From Streptomyces spororaveus (GTDB taxonomy: Bacteria; Actinomycetota; Actinomycetes; Streptomycetales; Streptomycetaceae), in the NCBI RefSeq assembly GCF_016755875.1, contig NZ_BNED01000005.1:7081501-7145500 (forward strand): 64,000 nucleotides of DNA, given 5' to 3'. The notes below the pieces were generated by a model. The model had not been told where the DNA came from and did no database searches. It saw nothing but the letters and a program-made list of their open reading frames with translations. Shown one piece after another: positions 34,997 to 44,220 of this stretch. How positions within the stretch are numbered: position 1 is the stretch's first letter; each line of letters opens with the position of its first letter. Both the position numbers and the translations under genes were made by a program.

Positions 34997-35962
34997 TCAC
35001 GCGATGAGTGTGATCCGCCGCTCCGCGGAGAAGGATCCCCAGTTGCCGTCGGGGAGTCTGGCCCGCAGTTTCACGGCCCACACCGTGCCGGGGGGCTCGG
35101 TCACCGTGAGCCGGTGTTCCGCCCGGCCGCTGGGCACCGCACCCGCTCCGAACTGGATGACCGTCGTGGGCCGTCCGTTGACGTACAGCTCGTACTCGGC
35201 GGTCGCACGGCCGGTGTCCGGGGCGGTCCAGGTCAGGGTGACGGCACCCGGGGAGGCGGTCGCGGTGAATGCGCCGGGGGCCGTACCGGGGCCGTCGCCG
35301 GAGGCGGGCGGGGTCGTCACGTCCACCGCCGGGCCGTCGGGGGAGGAGTTGTCCGCCCCGTCGCGGGCCCGGACGGTGAAGGTGTAGACGGTGTCCGGCC
35401 GGAGGTTGTCCAGGGTCGTGGCGCTCGCATCCGGTCCGGCGGTGTGGATCCGGACGCCGCCCTGGTAGACGTCGTAGGCCGTGACGCCCGTGTCGTCGGC
35501 CGCCGCGGTCCAGGACACCTGGGCGGACCGGGGCCCGGTCGCCCGGGCGGTGGTGGCGGCCGGGGGTGTGGGGGGCGTGCGGTCCTCGGCCTTGGCGGCC
35601 GGGGTGGTCACCCGGGCGGCGGGGCCGGGTCCGGAGAGGTTCCCGGCGGCGTCCTCGGCCCGGACCGTGAAGGCGTAGGCCGTCTGCGGGGTGAGGCCGG
35701 TGATGTCCACCATGGTCTTCTCGGCGGGGAGTTCACGGACCAGGCGGCCGGCTTCGAAGACCTGGTAGCCGGTCACCCCGTCCCGGTCCGCCGCCGCGTC
35801 CCACATGACGTGCGCGCTGGTGGCACTGCCGGCCTGGGCGGTCAGTCCGGCGGGGGCGGCCGGGGCCTCGGTGTCGGGCGCGGTGCAGGCGGTGAGGCCG
35901 GCGAAGCCGGTGAGGCCCGCGACGGCCAGGCGGAGGGCGAGCGTGGGGGCGCTGCGTCGCAC
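34997..35962 (-). CDS. Lipoprotein with three fibronectin type III domains
   Basis: The 321-aa product has a lipoprotein signal (RLAVAGLTGFAGLTAC, lipobox LTAC with Cys at about 26), then three FN3 units at about residues 36-122, 132-215 and 225-320. Typical strands are visible (SAHVMWDAAADRDGVTGYQV, TPQTAYAFTVRAEDAAGN, SAQVSWTAAADDTGVTAYDV). It should be anchored outside the membrane. FN3 domains are frequent in Streptomyces chitinases, yet no catalytic domain is present here. The GTG start at 35962 has AGGAAGG upstream. A DasR-like site lies just before the gene. Confidence 0.88.
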   Translation of the reverse strand: MRRSAPTLALRLAVAGLTGFAGLTACTAPDTEAPAAPAGLTAQAGSATSAHVMWDAAADRDGVTGYQVFEAGRLVRELPAEKTMVDITGLTPQTAYAFTVRAEDAAGNLSGPGPAARVTTPAAKAEDRTPPTPPAATTARATGPRSAQVSWTAAADDTGVTAYDVYQGGVRIHTAGPDASATTLDNLRPDTVYTFTVRARDGADNSSPDGPAVDVTTPPASGDGPGTAPGAFTATASPGAVTLTWTAPDTGRATAEYELYVNGRPTTVIQFGAGAVPSGRAEHRLTVTEPPGTVWAVKLRARLPDGNWGSFSAERRITLIA

Positions 35963-35986
35963 GGGGTGCCTTCCTCGGCTGTCCTT

Positions 35987-36002
35987 AATGGTCTAGACAT
36001 AT
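35987..36002 (-). promoter_or_regulatory. DasR-like (dre) site before the FN3 lipoprotein gene
   Basis: AATGGTCTAGACATAT agrees with the dre consensus ACTGGTCTAGACCACT at 12 of 16 positions with the core TGGTCTAGAC intact. It lies 25 bp upstream of the GTG at 35962. DasR represses chitin and N-acetylglucosamine genes; the match is by eye. Confidence 0.5.
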
Positions 36003-36195
36003 ATGGCACGGCGGGATCGGGCCCGGCAAGACCCCTGCCGCCCCCGTTCGCGCGGTCGGAAGCGGGGCCGGGACGCGGAGAGTTCGCCAAGGCCCCGCCA
36101 TCCGTCACACACGGTCAACACCCGTACGGCGGACACGTCTTTCACCCGAAGGCACCCCCTCCTGCGCCACCATGGCGGCGAGTAAGGAGGTTTCG

Positions 36196-36390
36196 ATGGT
36201 GATTTCCCTCTCGGTGGTCGTCCTGCTCCTCATCCTGGCCTGGATCTTCCTCCGCAGCGGCGGCCTCAAGTTCTCCCACGCCGTGGTCTGCGCGCTGCTC
36301 GGCTTCCACCTCGCGAGCAGCAGCATGGCCGCGACCATCCACAACGGCCTGACGGCCACCGCGAACGTGGTGTCCAGCCTCAATCCTTGA
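36196..36390 (+). CDS. Small hydrophobic membrane protein, 64 aa
   Basis: The ATG at 36196 follows AAGGAGG with 5-bp spacing. The protein has an N-terminal membrane helix (MVISLSVVVLLLILAWIFL), a short basic turn RSGGLK, and a second hydrophobic stretch (HAVVCALLGFHLASSSMAA) ending in NGLTATANVVSSLNP. Similar short proteins occur in Streptomyces genomes and mobile elements without known function. No mobility genes are nearby. Confidence 0.75.
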   Translation: MVISLSVVVLLLILAWIFLRSGGLKFSHAVVCALLGFHLASSSMAATIHNGLTATANVVSSLNP

Positions 36391-36453
36391 TCGACTGTTG
36401 CGCCTTCGTGAATCATCCGGCCCTTCCATGGACTCCTTCAGCGGTGCGATCTA

Positions 36454-36482
36454 GCGTCTGGCGGCGGCGCGACATCAGACGC
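36454..36482. promoter_or_regulatory. Inverted repeat before the secreted protein gene
   Basis: GCGTCTG and CAGACGC (7-bp perfect arms, 15-bp spacer) end 38 bp upstream of the ATG at 36521. It could be an operator or a terminator of the short upstream gene. Confidence 0.3.
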
Positions 36483-36520
36483 AATGTCAACAACGCTGAA
36501 GAGACATGGAGGAAGCCCGG

Positions 36521-38086
36521 ATGTTCCGGAGATCGCTGAACTGCTCCGTGCTACCCGTCGTCGCCGCACTGACGGTGATGTACGGCGGCTCGCCGGCCCA
36601 GGCCGAGGAGATACCCAAGGCCCCCGGCCACCGCCTGGTCACCCACTACGACGGCGCCCCCGCGGCCGCCGCCCCGCTGCCCGGCGAGGCGCCGCCGCAG
36701 CACCCCTTCCTCGCGCCCAACGGCCGCAGCGGCATGCACGCCGACGCGGCGGGCAGCGCCACCTCCCCCTGGTCGGGGCCGCTCGGCAAGAACCCGAAGG
36801 TGACCAGCGAGAAGATCGCCGCCCTCGGCGGCGAGTGCGCGACCGCGACCTTCGACTCGGCCGGCCGGCTCGTCACCGTGTGCGGCACCTTCTCCGGCTT
36901 CAAGGTCAAGCTCCTGGACCCCCGGACACTCGCCACGCTCGCGGAACACCAGCTCCCGCAGCGCTCCTCGACGGTCGAGGCGATCACCACGCTCGACTTC
37001 GCGAAGATCTTCAAGGACACCTCGGGCGGCGCCTACTTCTACCTCGACGACCAGGACCGGGCCGTGCTGGCCGACTCCCGCCAGCACATCCTGCGCCTCG
37101 CCCACTCCCAGAACCCCGACGGCAGCTGGAAGTTCACCGTCGACAACGACTGGGACCTCACCGGGCAGGTCCCGCACGACTGCGTGACCTGGACCAATCT
37201 GTGGCCCAGCGGCACCTGCGACCCCGTCACCTCCGTGATGCCCGACTGGGACGGCCGCATCTGGTGGGTCACCCGGCAGGGCCGGGTCGGCACGGTGGAT
37301 CCGGCGACCTCGCGGATCCGTTCCGTCCACCTGCGGGGCGAGGAGATCCAGAACTCCTTCTCGGTCGCCGAGGACGGTGTCTCCATCGTCTCCGACCACG
37401 CGCTGTACAGCTTCCGCGCCGCCGCCGACGGCACCCCCGAGGTGCAGTGGCGCCAGACGTACGACCGGGGCACCTCCGCCAAGCCCGGCTCCGTCAACCA
37501 GGGTTCGGGCACCACCCCGGACCTCTTCGGCCAGGGCTACGTCGCGATCACCGACAACGCCGACGACCGGATGAACGTCCTGGTCTACCGGCGGGGGGTG
37601 GACGTCCCCGCCGACGGCCGACTGGTCTGCAAGGTGCCGGTGTTCGGCTCCGGTGCCTCGACCACCGACAACTCCCTCATCACCTGGGGCAACAGCATCG
37701 TCGTCGAGAACAACTACGGCTACGAGAACCCCACCACCCTGCTGCTGGGCAAGTCCGTCGTGGGCGGAGTGGCCCGCATCGACGTCCGCGCCGACGGCAG
37801 CGGCTGCGACACCGTCTGGGAGAGCGCGATCCGCGCCCCCTCCGTGGTCCCGAAGCTCTCCACCGCGAACGGGCTGCTCTACTTCTACGAGAAGGAGCCC
37901 AACGCCTGGGGCATCGACGCCTGGTACCTCACGGCCGTGGACTTCCGCACGGGCGAGCGCCGCTGGCGGCAGCTGACCGGCACCGGCCCGCTCTACGACA
38001 ACAACTGGGCGCCGATCACCCTCGGCCCCGACGGCACCGCGTACGTCGGCGTCTTCAACGGCATCGTCGCGGTCCGCGACAGCTGA
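36521..38086 (+). CDS. Secreted PQQ-like beta-propeller protein
   Basis: The ATG at 36521 with GGAGG upstream gives 521 aa: a signal peptide (FRRSLNCSVLPVVAALTVMYGGSPAQA), then repeated beta-propeller-like segments (LDPRTLATLAEHQLP, WDGRIWWVTRQGRVGTVDPAT, APITLGPDGTAYVGVFNGIVAVRDS). Several Cys pairs suit an exported fold. It could be an extracellular sensor or enzyme of the quinoprotein-like class, but no PQQ ligands can be assigned. It stands alone; the following gene is convergent. Confidence 0.75.
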   Translation: MFRRSLNCSVLPVVAALTVMYGGSPAQAEEIPKAPGHRLVTHYDGAPAAAAPLPGEAPPQHPFLAPNGRSGMHADAAGSATSPWSGPLGKNPKVTSEKIAALGGECATATFDSAGRLVTVCGTFSGFKVKLLDPRTLATLAEHQLPQRSSTVEAITTLDFAKIFKDTSGGAYFYLDDQDRAVLADSRQHILRLAHSQNPDGSWKFTVDNDWDLTGQVPHDCVTWTNLWPSGTCDPVTSVMPDWDGRIWWVTRQGRVGTVDPATSRIRSVHLRGEEIQNSFSVAEDGVSIVSDHALYSFRAAADGTPEVQWRQTYDRGTSAKPGSVNQGSGTTPDLFGQGYVAITDNADDRMNVLVYRRGVDVPADGRLVCKVPVFGSGASTTDNSLITWGNSIVVENNYGYENPTTLLLGKSVVGGVARIDVRADGSGCDTVWESAIRAPSVVPKLSTANGLLYFYEKEPNAWGIDAWYLTAVDFRTGERRWRQLTGTGPLYDNNWAPITLGPDGTAYVGVFNGIVAVRDS

Positions 38087-38118
38087 CGGACGGCCCGCCC
38101 GCCGCCAGGTACCGCTGA

Positions 38119-39762
38119 TCAGGACAGGTCACGCGCCTGGCGGCCGACCCGGTGGGCCGACCAGGCGAGCACCGCGGCCGAGCGGGCGGCGAGCCACAGG
38201 ACCGCGGAGCCGTCCGAGGCGCCGGGTGCGGCGGACACCGTGTGCCACAGCCACGGGGCGACGACGAAGCCGGCCGCCAGGGCCGGGGCGAGCCGCCACA
38301 GGACGAAGGGCACGGCGGCGTACCAGTCGAGGGACAGGGCCAGCAGGTCGTAGCGGGGCGCGCCCCGATAGGCGCCGACCAGCGTGCTGCCCACGAGCGA
38401 CGGTCCCGCCAGGAGCAGGGCCGTCGCGTAGGCGGTGAGGTCACGGGCGGGCGTGCCGGGGAGGTGCGCGACCGACCAGGCGGCCGCGGCCGCCGCCCAC
38501 AGCAGGAGCACGGGTACCGCCAGGTGTCCGACCGCGAGCACGCCGGGCGGGAAGGGCAGCAGCAGGGCGCGCCGTGGCCGGTCGGTGTCCTGGTAGGCGG
38601 GCTCGGCCAGCGCGACCGCCGCCAGGTAGAGGGGTACGACCAGGATCAGGCCCGTCGCCGTGGACCGGAGCGGCCCCACCGGACCGTGGGGGCTCTCGGT
38701 GAGCCATCGGGCGACCAGGTGGGTCGCGGCGGCGCCTGCGCTCAGGGCCACGAGGGACGCGGCCAGCCGCCCGGGGTGGCGCAGGAGGACGACGGCGTCC
38801 CGCCACACGATCACCGCCCACCGGGACCGCGGCATGCGCAGACGGCCCCGGCGCCGGCCGGCGGACTGCAGGACGAGCGTCAGTGCGCGCAGGTCCAGCA
38901 GGGTCGCGCCCTGGGCCGCCCGGCGGCTGGTACGGCCGCGCTGGAGCAACTCGGCCGTCGGGATGGCCGCGGCCGCTCCGAAGGCCGCCCGCAGCGCGAC
39001 GGCCGCGCACAGCAGGAGGGCGCCGAGCGCCACCGACCAGGCGAGCGGCACCCCTTGGGCCGCGCCGGCCGTCGCCCAGGCGGCCCAGCCCCCGGGGCCG
39101 CACAAGGCGGCCAGCGGGGTGACGGACGGAACGGCCGGGCCGGTGAACACGATCGCGCAGCCGATGACGGCCGAACCGGTGCCGAGGGCGCGGGCCCGCC
39201 CGGCCAGGGCCGGCCGCACCTCGATCAGCGTTCCCACGGCCACCGCGATCCAGGCCAGGGCCAGATGCGCGCCGAGGGCCACGGGCAGGACCGCGAACCG
39301 CGGACGGCCTTCGAGCAGCAGCGCGAGGGCGGCCGCCAGGGTGCCGGTGAGCAGACCCGCGAGGGTCGCGACGACCACGGCACGTGTCAGGCGGGGGCGC
39401 AGCAGCCGTCCCCGGTCGCCGGGCAGCGGCAGGAGCCAGGTGATCTCGGCCGTGCCCAGCAGCACCGGGCCGAGCCGTACGCAGAGGGCCGCCTGGGCCG
39501 CCCACAGGAGCAGACCCGAGGCGACGAGGACGGTACGGGCGGCGGCGCCTCCGGGGGCGCCGAGGGCGTGACCGACGGCGGGCGCCGACCGCACCAGGCC
39601 GGCGAGCACCACGACGGTCGAGACGGCGACGCACACCCACGCCCACACGTCGTCGAAGCGCGGCCGCCCCGGACCGCGGGCCCGCCGGGCACGCGCGGCC
39701 TGTGCCATGGCTTCGGCTGTGGCGTCCTCCTCGTCCCTCGCGAGGCCCGTGGTCACCGCCAC
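38119..39762 (-). CDS. DUF6297 membrane protein (ABC transporter permease)
   Basis: The 547-aa product is highly hydrophobic with about twelve membrane helices and a central cytoplasmic stretch (LLQRGRTSRRAAQGATLLDL, RRRGRLRMPRSRWAVIVWRDAVVLLRHPGR). This matches DUF6297, an actinobacterial family encoded next to ABC ATPases. Its start overlaps the end of the ATPase gene by 10 bp, so the two form a transporter. Substrate not predictable. Confidence 0.85.
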   Translation of the reverse strand: MAVTTGLARDEEDATAEAMAQAARARRARGPGRPRFDDVWAWVCVAVSTVVVLAGLVRSAPAVGHALGAPGGAAARTVLVASGLLLWAAQAALCVRLGPVLLGTAEITWLLPLPGDRGRLLRPRLTRAVVVATLAGLLTGTLAAALALLLEGRPRFAVLPVALGAHLALAWIAVAVGTLIEVRPALAGRARALGTGSAVIGCAIVFTGPAVPSVTPLAALCGPGGWAAWATAGAAQGVPLAWSVALGALLLCAAVALRAAFGAAAAIPTAELLQRGRTSRRAAQGATLLDLRALTLVLQSAGRRRGRLRMPRSRWAVIVWRDAVVLLRHPGRLAASLVALSAGAAATHLVARWLTESPHGPVGPLRSTATGLILVVPLYLAAVALAEPAYQDTDRPRRALLLPFPPGVLAVGHLAVPVLLLWAAAAAAWSVAHLPGTPARDLTAYATALLLAGPSLVGSTLVGAYRGAPRYDLLALSLDWYAAVPFVLWRLAPALAAGFVVAPWLWHTVSAAPGASDGSAVLWLAARSAAVLAWSAHRVGRQARDLS

Positions 39763-40553
39763 GGCGACGCCGCCGCCGCACCGGTGACTTCGGAGGGCGT
39801 GCCGAGGGCCGCGACGCGTCCCCGGTCCAGGAGCAGGACCCGGTCGGCGGCCTCCTCCACGGTCGCCCGGTCGTGCGAGGCCAGCAGGACCGCAGTGCCG
39901 AGCACCTTGGCCGCCCGCAGCGCGGCGGCGAGCCGACGCCGGGCGCCGGTGTCCAGCCTCTGTTCGGGCTCGTCCACGACGATCAGACGGGCCGGCCGCA
40001 CCAGGACCGCGGCGAGCAGGAGCATCTGGCGCTGTCCCGCCGACAACGCGTCGGGGAACGCGCCGGCCCGGTGGTCCAGTCCGAGTTCCGCGAGCACCCG
40101 CTCCGTCGCGGGCCCGGCGTCCTTGCCCATGCCGTGCGCGGTGGCGACCATGCGGATGTGCTCACCGACCGTCAGGTCGGGAAAGCACTCGGCCCCGTCG
40201 AGCAGCAGCGCGACCTCGCGCCGGAAGGCGGCGTCCGCCTCGCGCGGTGGCCGGTCGGCGAAGAACACCTCGCCCGCGTCCGCCTGTTGCCTGCCGACGC
40301 AGACGCGCAGCAGCGTCGACTTGCCGGAGCCGTTGGCGCCGGCGAGGGCCAGGCAGCGGCCGGCTCGCAGATCGAGGTGCACGTCGTCGAGCACGGCCTC
40401 GGCACCGTAGGTGACGCGAATGCCGGTGGCCCGCAGCACGGCCGCCGGCGTCGGCGTCCGCCCCTTCGCCCGCCCGTCGCTCGACTCCCCGTCGCTCGAC
40501 TCCCCGTCGCGCGGCGCGGAGCCCGGCGGCCGCCTCCGCCGAAATATATTCAT
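39753..40553 (-). CDS. ABC transporter ATP-binding protein
   Basis: The 266-aa product has Walker A GANGSGKSTLLR near 72, signature LSAGQRQML near 168 (SAGQ instead of SGGQ), Walker B LIVVDEPEQRLD near 187, and switch His in LASHDRAT. The first 35 residues are polar and carry a direct repeat GESSDGESSD, from a duplicated 15-bp DNA unit at about 40473-40502. It is the energising partner of the DUF6297 permease. Other in-frame starts after the polar stretch exist, so the N-terminus is uncertain. Confidence 0.87.
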   Translation of the reverse strand: MNIFRRRRPPGSAPRDGESSDGESSDGRAKGRTPTPAAVLRATGIRVTYGAEAVLDDVHLDLRAGRCLALAGANGSGKSTLLRVCVGRQQADAGEVFFADRPPREADAAFRREVALLLDGAECFPDLTVGEHIRMVATAHGMGKDAGPATERVLAELGLDHRAGAFPDALSAGQRQMLLLAAVLVRPARLIVVDEPEQRLDTGARRRLAAALRAAKVLGTAVLLASHDRATVEEAADRVLLLDRGRVAALGTPSEVTGAAAASPWR

Positions 40554-40596
40554 CGGGCACGAATATACCCAGGCGGTTCAGCGCCACGGGAGTCCC

Positions 40597-41737
40597 TCAG
40601 GCCGCCGACCGGCGGTGCCACTCCTCGGCGAGCAGACGGTAGGAGTTCACCCGGTCGGCGTGCCCGTGCGTGATCGTGGTGATCAGCAACTCGTCCGCGT
40701 CCGTCGCCTCCTGGAGCCGCTCCAGGTGATCGGCGACGGTCCGTGCCGAGCCGACGAACCGGGTCTCGACCCGGTCGGCCACCAACTGCCGGTCCGCGTC
40801 GGTCCACGGCAGCGCCCGCGCCTCGGCGGGGGTCGGGTAGGGGATGGCCCCCTCGGCCGTGCGGATGCTGCGCACCCAGGCCCCGTACCCGGTGGCCAGC
40901 TCGCGCGCCGTCTCCTCGTCCTCGGCCACCACCACATCGGCGGACACCGTCAGATACGGCCGCTCCAGCTCGGCCGACGGCTTGAACGCGGCCCGGTACC
41001 CCTCGGCCGCCTCCAGCACCGCCGCCGGGCTGACGTGGTAATTCGCCGCGAAACGGAGCCCGTTGCGGCCCGCCGTCTCGGCGCTCACCCCGCCGCTGCT
41101 GCCGAGGATCCAGACCTGTACGTCGGCCCCCTCGCCGGGGACGGCGTGCGCCTCCACCCCCTCCGGGGAGCGGTACTCGGCCCCGCAGCAGCGCGAGCAC
41201 GTCGTCGACCTGCTCGCCGTACTCCTGCGGCCGGGCCCCCGGCAGGTTCAGCAGCTTCTGCTGCAGGGTCACCCGTGGATGGTCCAGGAGACCGGCGAAG
41301 GAGAAGGGGGCGGGGATCCGCAGGCCGTTCGGGGCGTACCCGTCGACGACCGGGGTGACCGGCGGCCGCGGGTCCGGGCCGCCGGACGGCCGGGGCCGGC
41401 CCGCCGAGCGGCCCAGCCCCAGGTCGATGCGCCCGGGATGCAGCGCGTCGATCAGGCCGAACTCCTCGACCGTCGACAGCGCGGTGCGGTGCCCGAGCTG
41501 CACCGCGCCGGAGCCGAGCCGGATGGTCGAGGTCGCGGAGGCGGTCAGCGCGAGCACGACCGCCGGGGAGGTCCCGGCGACCCCCGGATTGAGGTGGTGC
41601 TCGGCGAACCAGTAGCGGGCATAGCCGAACTCCTCGGCCTGCCGGGCGAGATCGATGCTGTGCCGCAGGGCCTCGGTGGCGGTGGAACCGGAGGAGACGG
41701 GGACGAGGTCGAGGACCCCGAGGGGGATGCCGGGCAT
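40597..41737 (-). pseudogene. LLM flavin-dependent oxidoreductase, frameshifted
   Basis: The gene starts at ATG 41737 (PGIPLGVLDLVPVSSGSTAT) and encodes the first half of a luciferase-like monooxygenase of the MsnO8 group (FAEHHLNPGVAGTSPAVVLA, LIDALHPGRIDLGLGRSAG). At about 41178-41185 one extra G/C in the run TCGGCCCCG shifts the frame. The rest continues in another frame (VEAHAVPGEGADVQVWILGSSGG to the TGA at 40599-40597). Removing one base would give LLRGEYRSPEGVEAHAVPG, which reads as an intact family member. The cause may be a real mutation or a sequencing error. It is last in the LLM operon. Confidence 0.85.
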
Positions 41738-41748
41738 GGCCGGACTCC

Positions 41749-42810
41749 TTAAAGGTCGGGGAGGGCGGGGTCGGGGAAGACGGGGTCGGGTATCGCGCGG
41801 CGCAGCACCGGGGCGATGTCCGACTGGAAGAGTTCGAGCGAGGCGCGGTGGTCCGCCTCGGGGAGCCCGCCCGCCTCGGCCTGCAGATGCAGGGCCGTGT
41901 GACCGAAGGCCTCGTGGTAGCGGTGCACCTTCTCGATGACCTGCTGGGGGCTGCCGATCAGCGCCGAGCTCCGCTCGACGAAGTCCTCCAGGGTCGGGAA
42001 GACGGGGGCCGTCCCCAGCTGCTCGTGGAAGGCGAGGTAGCGCGCGAACGCGGGCCGGTACGCCGCGACCGCCTGCTGCGAGGTCCGGGCGGCGTGGTAG
42101 CCGGCCGTGCCCGCGCCGACCACCGCCCGCGCCGGATCGTGGCCGTAGTGCTCCCAGCGCTCCCGGTAGTGGCGGATCAGCTCGGCGTAGGGGCCGATCG
42201 GGTGGGTGACGTTCGCCGAGAACAGCGGATCGCCGTACCGCGCCGCGAGGTCGACCGACTCCCGGCTCGTGGCGCTGCCGTGCCAGACCCTCAGGGTCCG
42301 CTGGTACGGCCTCGGCAGCACCTCGGCACCGCTCAGCGCGGGCCGGAAGCGCGGCTGCGCGCTGACCTTGTCCTCCCGCCAGATCCGGCGGAACAGCTCG
42401 TAGCCCTCGGCGTTGCGTGCCCACTGGTCCTCGGGGGTCACCTGGAACAGCTCGCGCTGCGCGGTGCCGTTGCCCTTGCCGATCATCAGCTCCAGGCGCC
42501 CGTCGCTGAGGTGGTCGAGCGTCGCGTAGTCCTCGTACGCCCGCACCGGGTCGAGCAGGCTCAGGGTGGTGACGGCGGTGAACAGCCGGATCCGGTGGGT
42601 CAGCGCGGCGATGTGGCTGAGCACCACGGGCGGTGAGGAGGACAGGAACGGCCGCTCGTGGCGCTCTCCCACGCCGAAGCCGTCGAAGCCGAGCTGCTCC
42701 GCCCGCAGCGCGGCGGCGACCACCCCGCGGAACCGCTCCCGGGTGGGCCCGGGGCCTCCCGTCACCGGGTCCGGGGAGTCCGTGATCAGGGTGATGGCGA
42801 GGAACTTCAC
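41749..42810 (-). CDS. LLM-class flavin-dependent oxidoreductase
   Basis: The 353-aa bacterial-luciferase-like protein starts at a GTG that overlaps the stop of the upstream gene (GTGA, 42807-42810). Features are FDGFGVGERHERPFLSSSPP near 44, LDHLSDGRLELMIGKGNG near 98, and VGAGTAGYHAA near 215. FMNH2-dependent oxygenation is the family activity. With the two LLM genes on either side it belongs to an operon for oxidation of small organic (likely sulfur) compounds. Confidence 0.9.
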   Translation of the reverse strand: MKFLAITLITDSPDPVTGGPGPTRERFRGVVAAALRAEQLGFDGFGVGERHERPFLSSSPPVVLSHIAALTHRIRLFTAVTTLSLLDPVRAYEDYATLDHLSDGRLELMIGKGNGTAQRELFQVTPEDQWARNAEGYELFRRIWREDKVSAQPRFRPALSGAEVLPRPYQRTLRVWHGSATSRESVDLAARYGDPLFSANVTHPIGPYAELIRHYRERWEHYGHDPARAVVGAGTAGYHAARTSQQAVAAYRPAFARYLAFHEQLGTAPVFPTLEDFVERSSALIGSPQQVIEKVHRYHEAFGHTALHLQAEAGGLPEADHRASLELFQSDIAPVLRRAIPDPVFPDPALPDL

Positions 42811-44195
42811 GAGACCGGGGCAGGGGCAGGGGCAGGGGTGGAGGCAGGGGCCGGAACCGCGAGGCCGAGGTGGTCGCGCAGGGTGGTGCCCTCGTACTCG
42901 GTGCGGAAGACCCCCCGCTCCTGGAGCAGCGGTACGACGGAGTCCGCGAAGGCGTCCAGGCCGCCCGGGGTGATGTGGGGGACCAGGATGAACCCGTCGG
43001 CGGCGTCCGCCTGCACCAGCGCGTCGATCGACCCGGCGATGGTGGCGGCCGAACCGACGAAGGTCTGGTCGGCGGTGGTCGCGATGACCAGCTCGCGGAT
43101 CGACAGGTTCTTCGCCCGGGCCAGCTCCCGCCACTGCCGGGCGGTGGCGAGCGGATCGCGGAACTGCCGTACGCTCGCCCGCCCCAGGGCGATGGTGTTC
43201 TCCCCGACCAGGGGGTCGGTCTCGGGCAGCGGACCGTCCGGGTCGTAGGCGGACAGGTCCCGGTTCCAGACGTGCTCCAGGAACTTGATCGCGGTCTGCC
43301 CGCTGACCTGGAGGCGGCGCACCTCGTGCGCGATCTCCCGGGCCTCCGCGTCGGTGTCGCCGAGCACGAAGGTGGCCGCCGGGAGGATCTTCAGCTGGTC
43401 GTGCGTCCGGCCGTGCCGGGCGAGCCGGCCCTTGACGTCCGCGTAGAACTCCCGCCCCGCGTCGAGGGTTCCGTACCGTCCGAAGATCGCGTCGGCGCCG
43501 GCGGCGGCGAACTCCCGGCCCTCCTCGGAATCGCCCGCCTGGAAGATCACGGGCCGGCCCTGCGGGCTGCGCGGCACGTTGAACCGACCCTCGATGTCGA
43601 AGTGCCGGCCCCGATGGGCGAAGACCCCGGCCCGCGCGTTCCGCAGGAAGGTGCCGGACCCGGCGTCGGCGGCGATCTCGGAGCCGTCCCAGGAGTCGAA
43701 CAGTTCGGTGGCGGTGGCCAGGAACTCCTGGGCGCGTGAGTAGCGGTCCTCGCGCGGCAGGAACCCGCCGCGCCGGAAGTTCTCGCCGGTGAAGGCGTCC
43801 CAGGAGGTGACCACGTTCCAGGCGGCCCGGCCTTCCGAGAGGTGGTCGAGCGTGGCGAACTGGCGGGCCACCTCGTAGGGCTCGTTGAAGGTGGAGTTGA
43901 TGGTGCCGGTCAGCCCCAGACGATCGGTCACCGCGGCCAGGGCGGCGAGTACCGTGAAGGTGTCGGGCCTGCCGACCACGTCCAGGTCGTATATCTCACC
44001 GCCCTGTTCGCGCAGGCGCAGGCCCTCCGCGAGGAAGAGGAAGTCGAACTTGGCGCGCTCGGCCGTCCGCGCGAAGTGGATGAACGAGTCGAAGTCGATA
44101 TGGCTGCCGGCGGCCGGGTCGCTCCACACGGTGGTGTTGTTGACGCCCGGGAAGTGGGCCGCGAGATGGATCTGCTTGAGCGGCTTGCTGCTCAT
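42807..44195 (-). CDS. NtaA/SnaA/DszA-family FMN-dependent monooxygenase
   Basis: The 462-aa product has the family signature from the first residues: IHLAAHFPGVNNTTVWSDP, FDFLFLAEGLRLRE near 52, TINSTFNEPYEVARQFATLDHLSEGRAAWNVVTS in pieces near 100-130, and SPQGRPVIFQAGDSEEGREFA near 213. DszA and related enzymes cleave C-S bonds of sulfones; NtaA cleaves nitrilotriacetate. The sulfur-type neighbourhood favours the former. The C-terminus is Pro/Ala-rich from a G-rich DNA hexamer run. Confidence 0.92.
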   Translation of the reverse strand: MSSKPLKQIHLAAHFPGVNNTTVWSDPAAGSHIDFDSFIHFARTAERAKFDFLFLAEGLRLREQGGEIYDLDVVGRPDTFTVLAALAAVTDRLGLTGTINSTFNEPYEVARQFATLDHLSEGRAAWNVVTSWDAFTGENFRRGGFLPREDRYSRAQEFLATATELFDSWDGSEIAADAGSGTFLRNARAGVFAHRGRHFDIEGRFNVPRSPQGRPVIFQAGDSEEGREFAAAGADAIFGRYGTLDAGREFYADVKGRLARHGRTHDQLKILPAATFVLGDTDAEAREIAHEVRRLQVSGQTAIKFLEHVWNRDLSAYDPDGPLPETDPLVGENTIALGRASVRQFRDPLATARQWRELARAKNLSIRELVIATTADQTFVGSAATIAGSIDALVQADAADGFILVPHITPGGLDAFADSVVPLLQERGVFRTEYEGTTLRDHLGLAVPAPASTPAPAPAPVS

Positions 44196-44220
44196 GGTTC
44201 GTCCTTCCGGAGGGTCCGGG

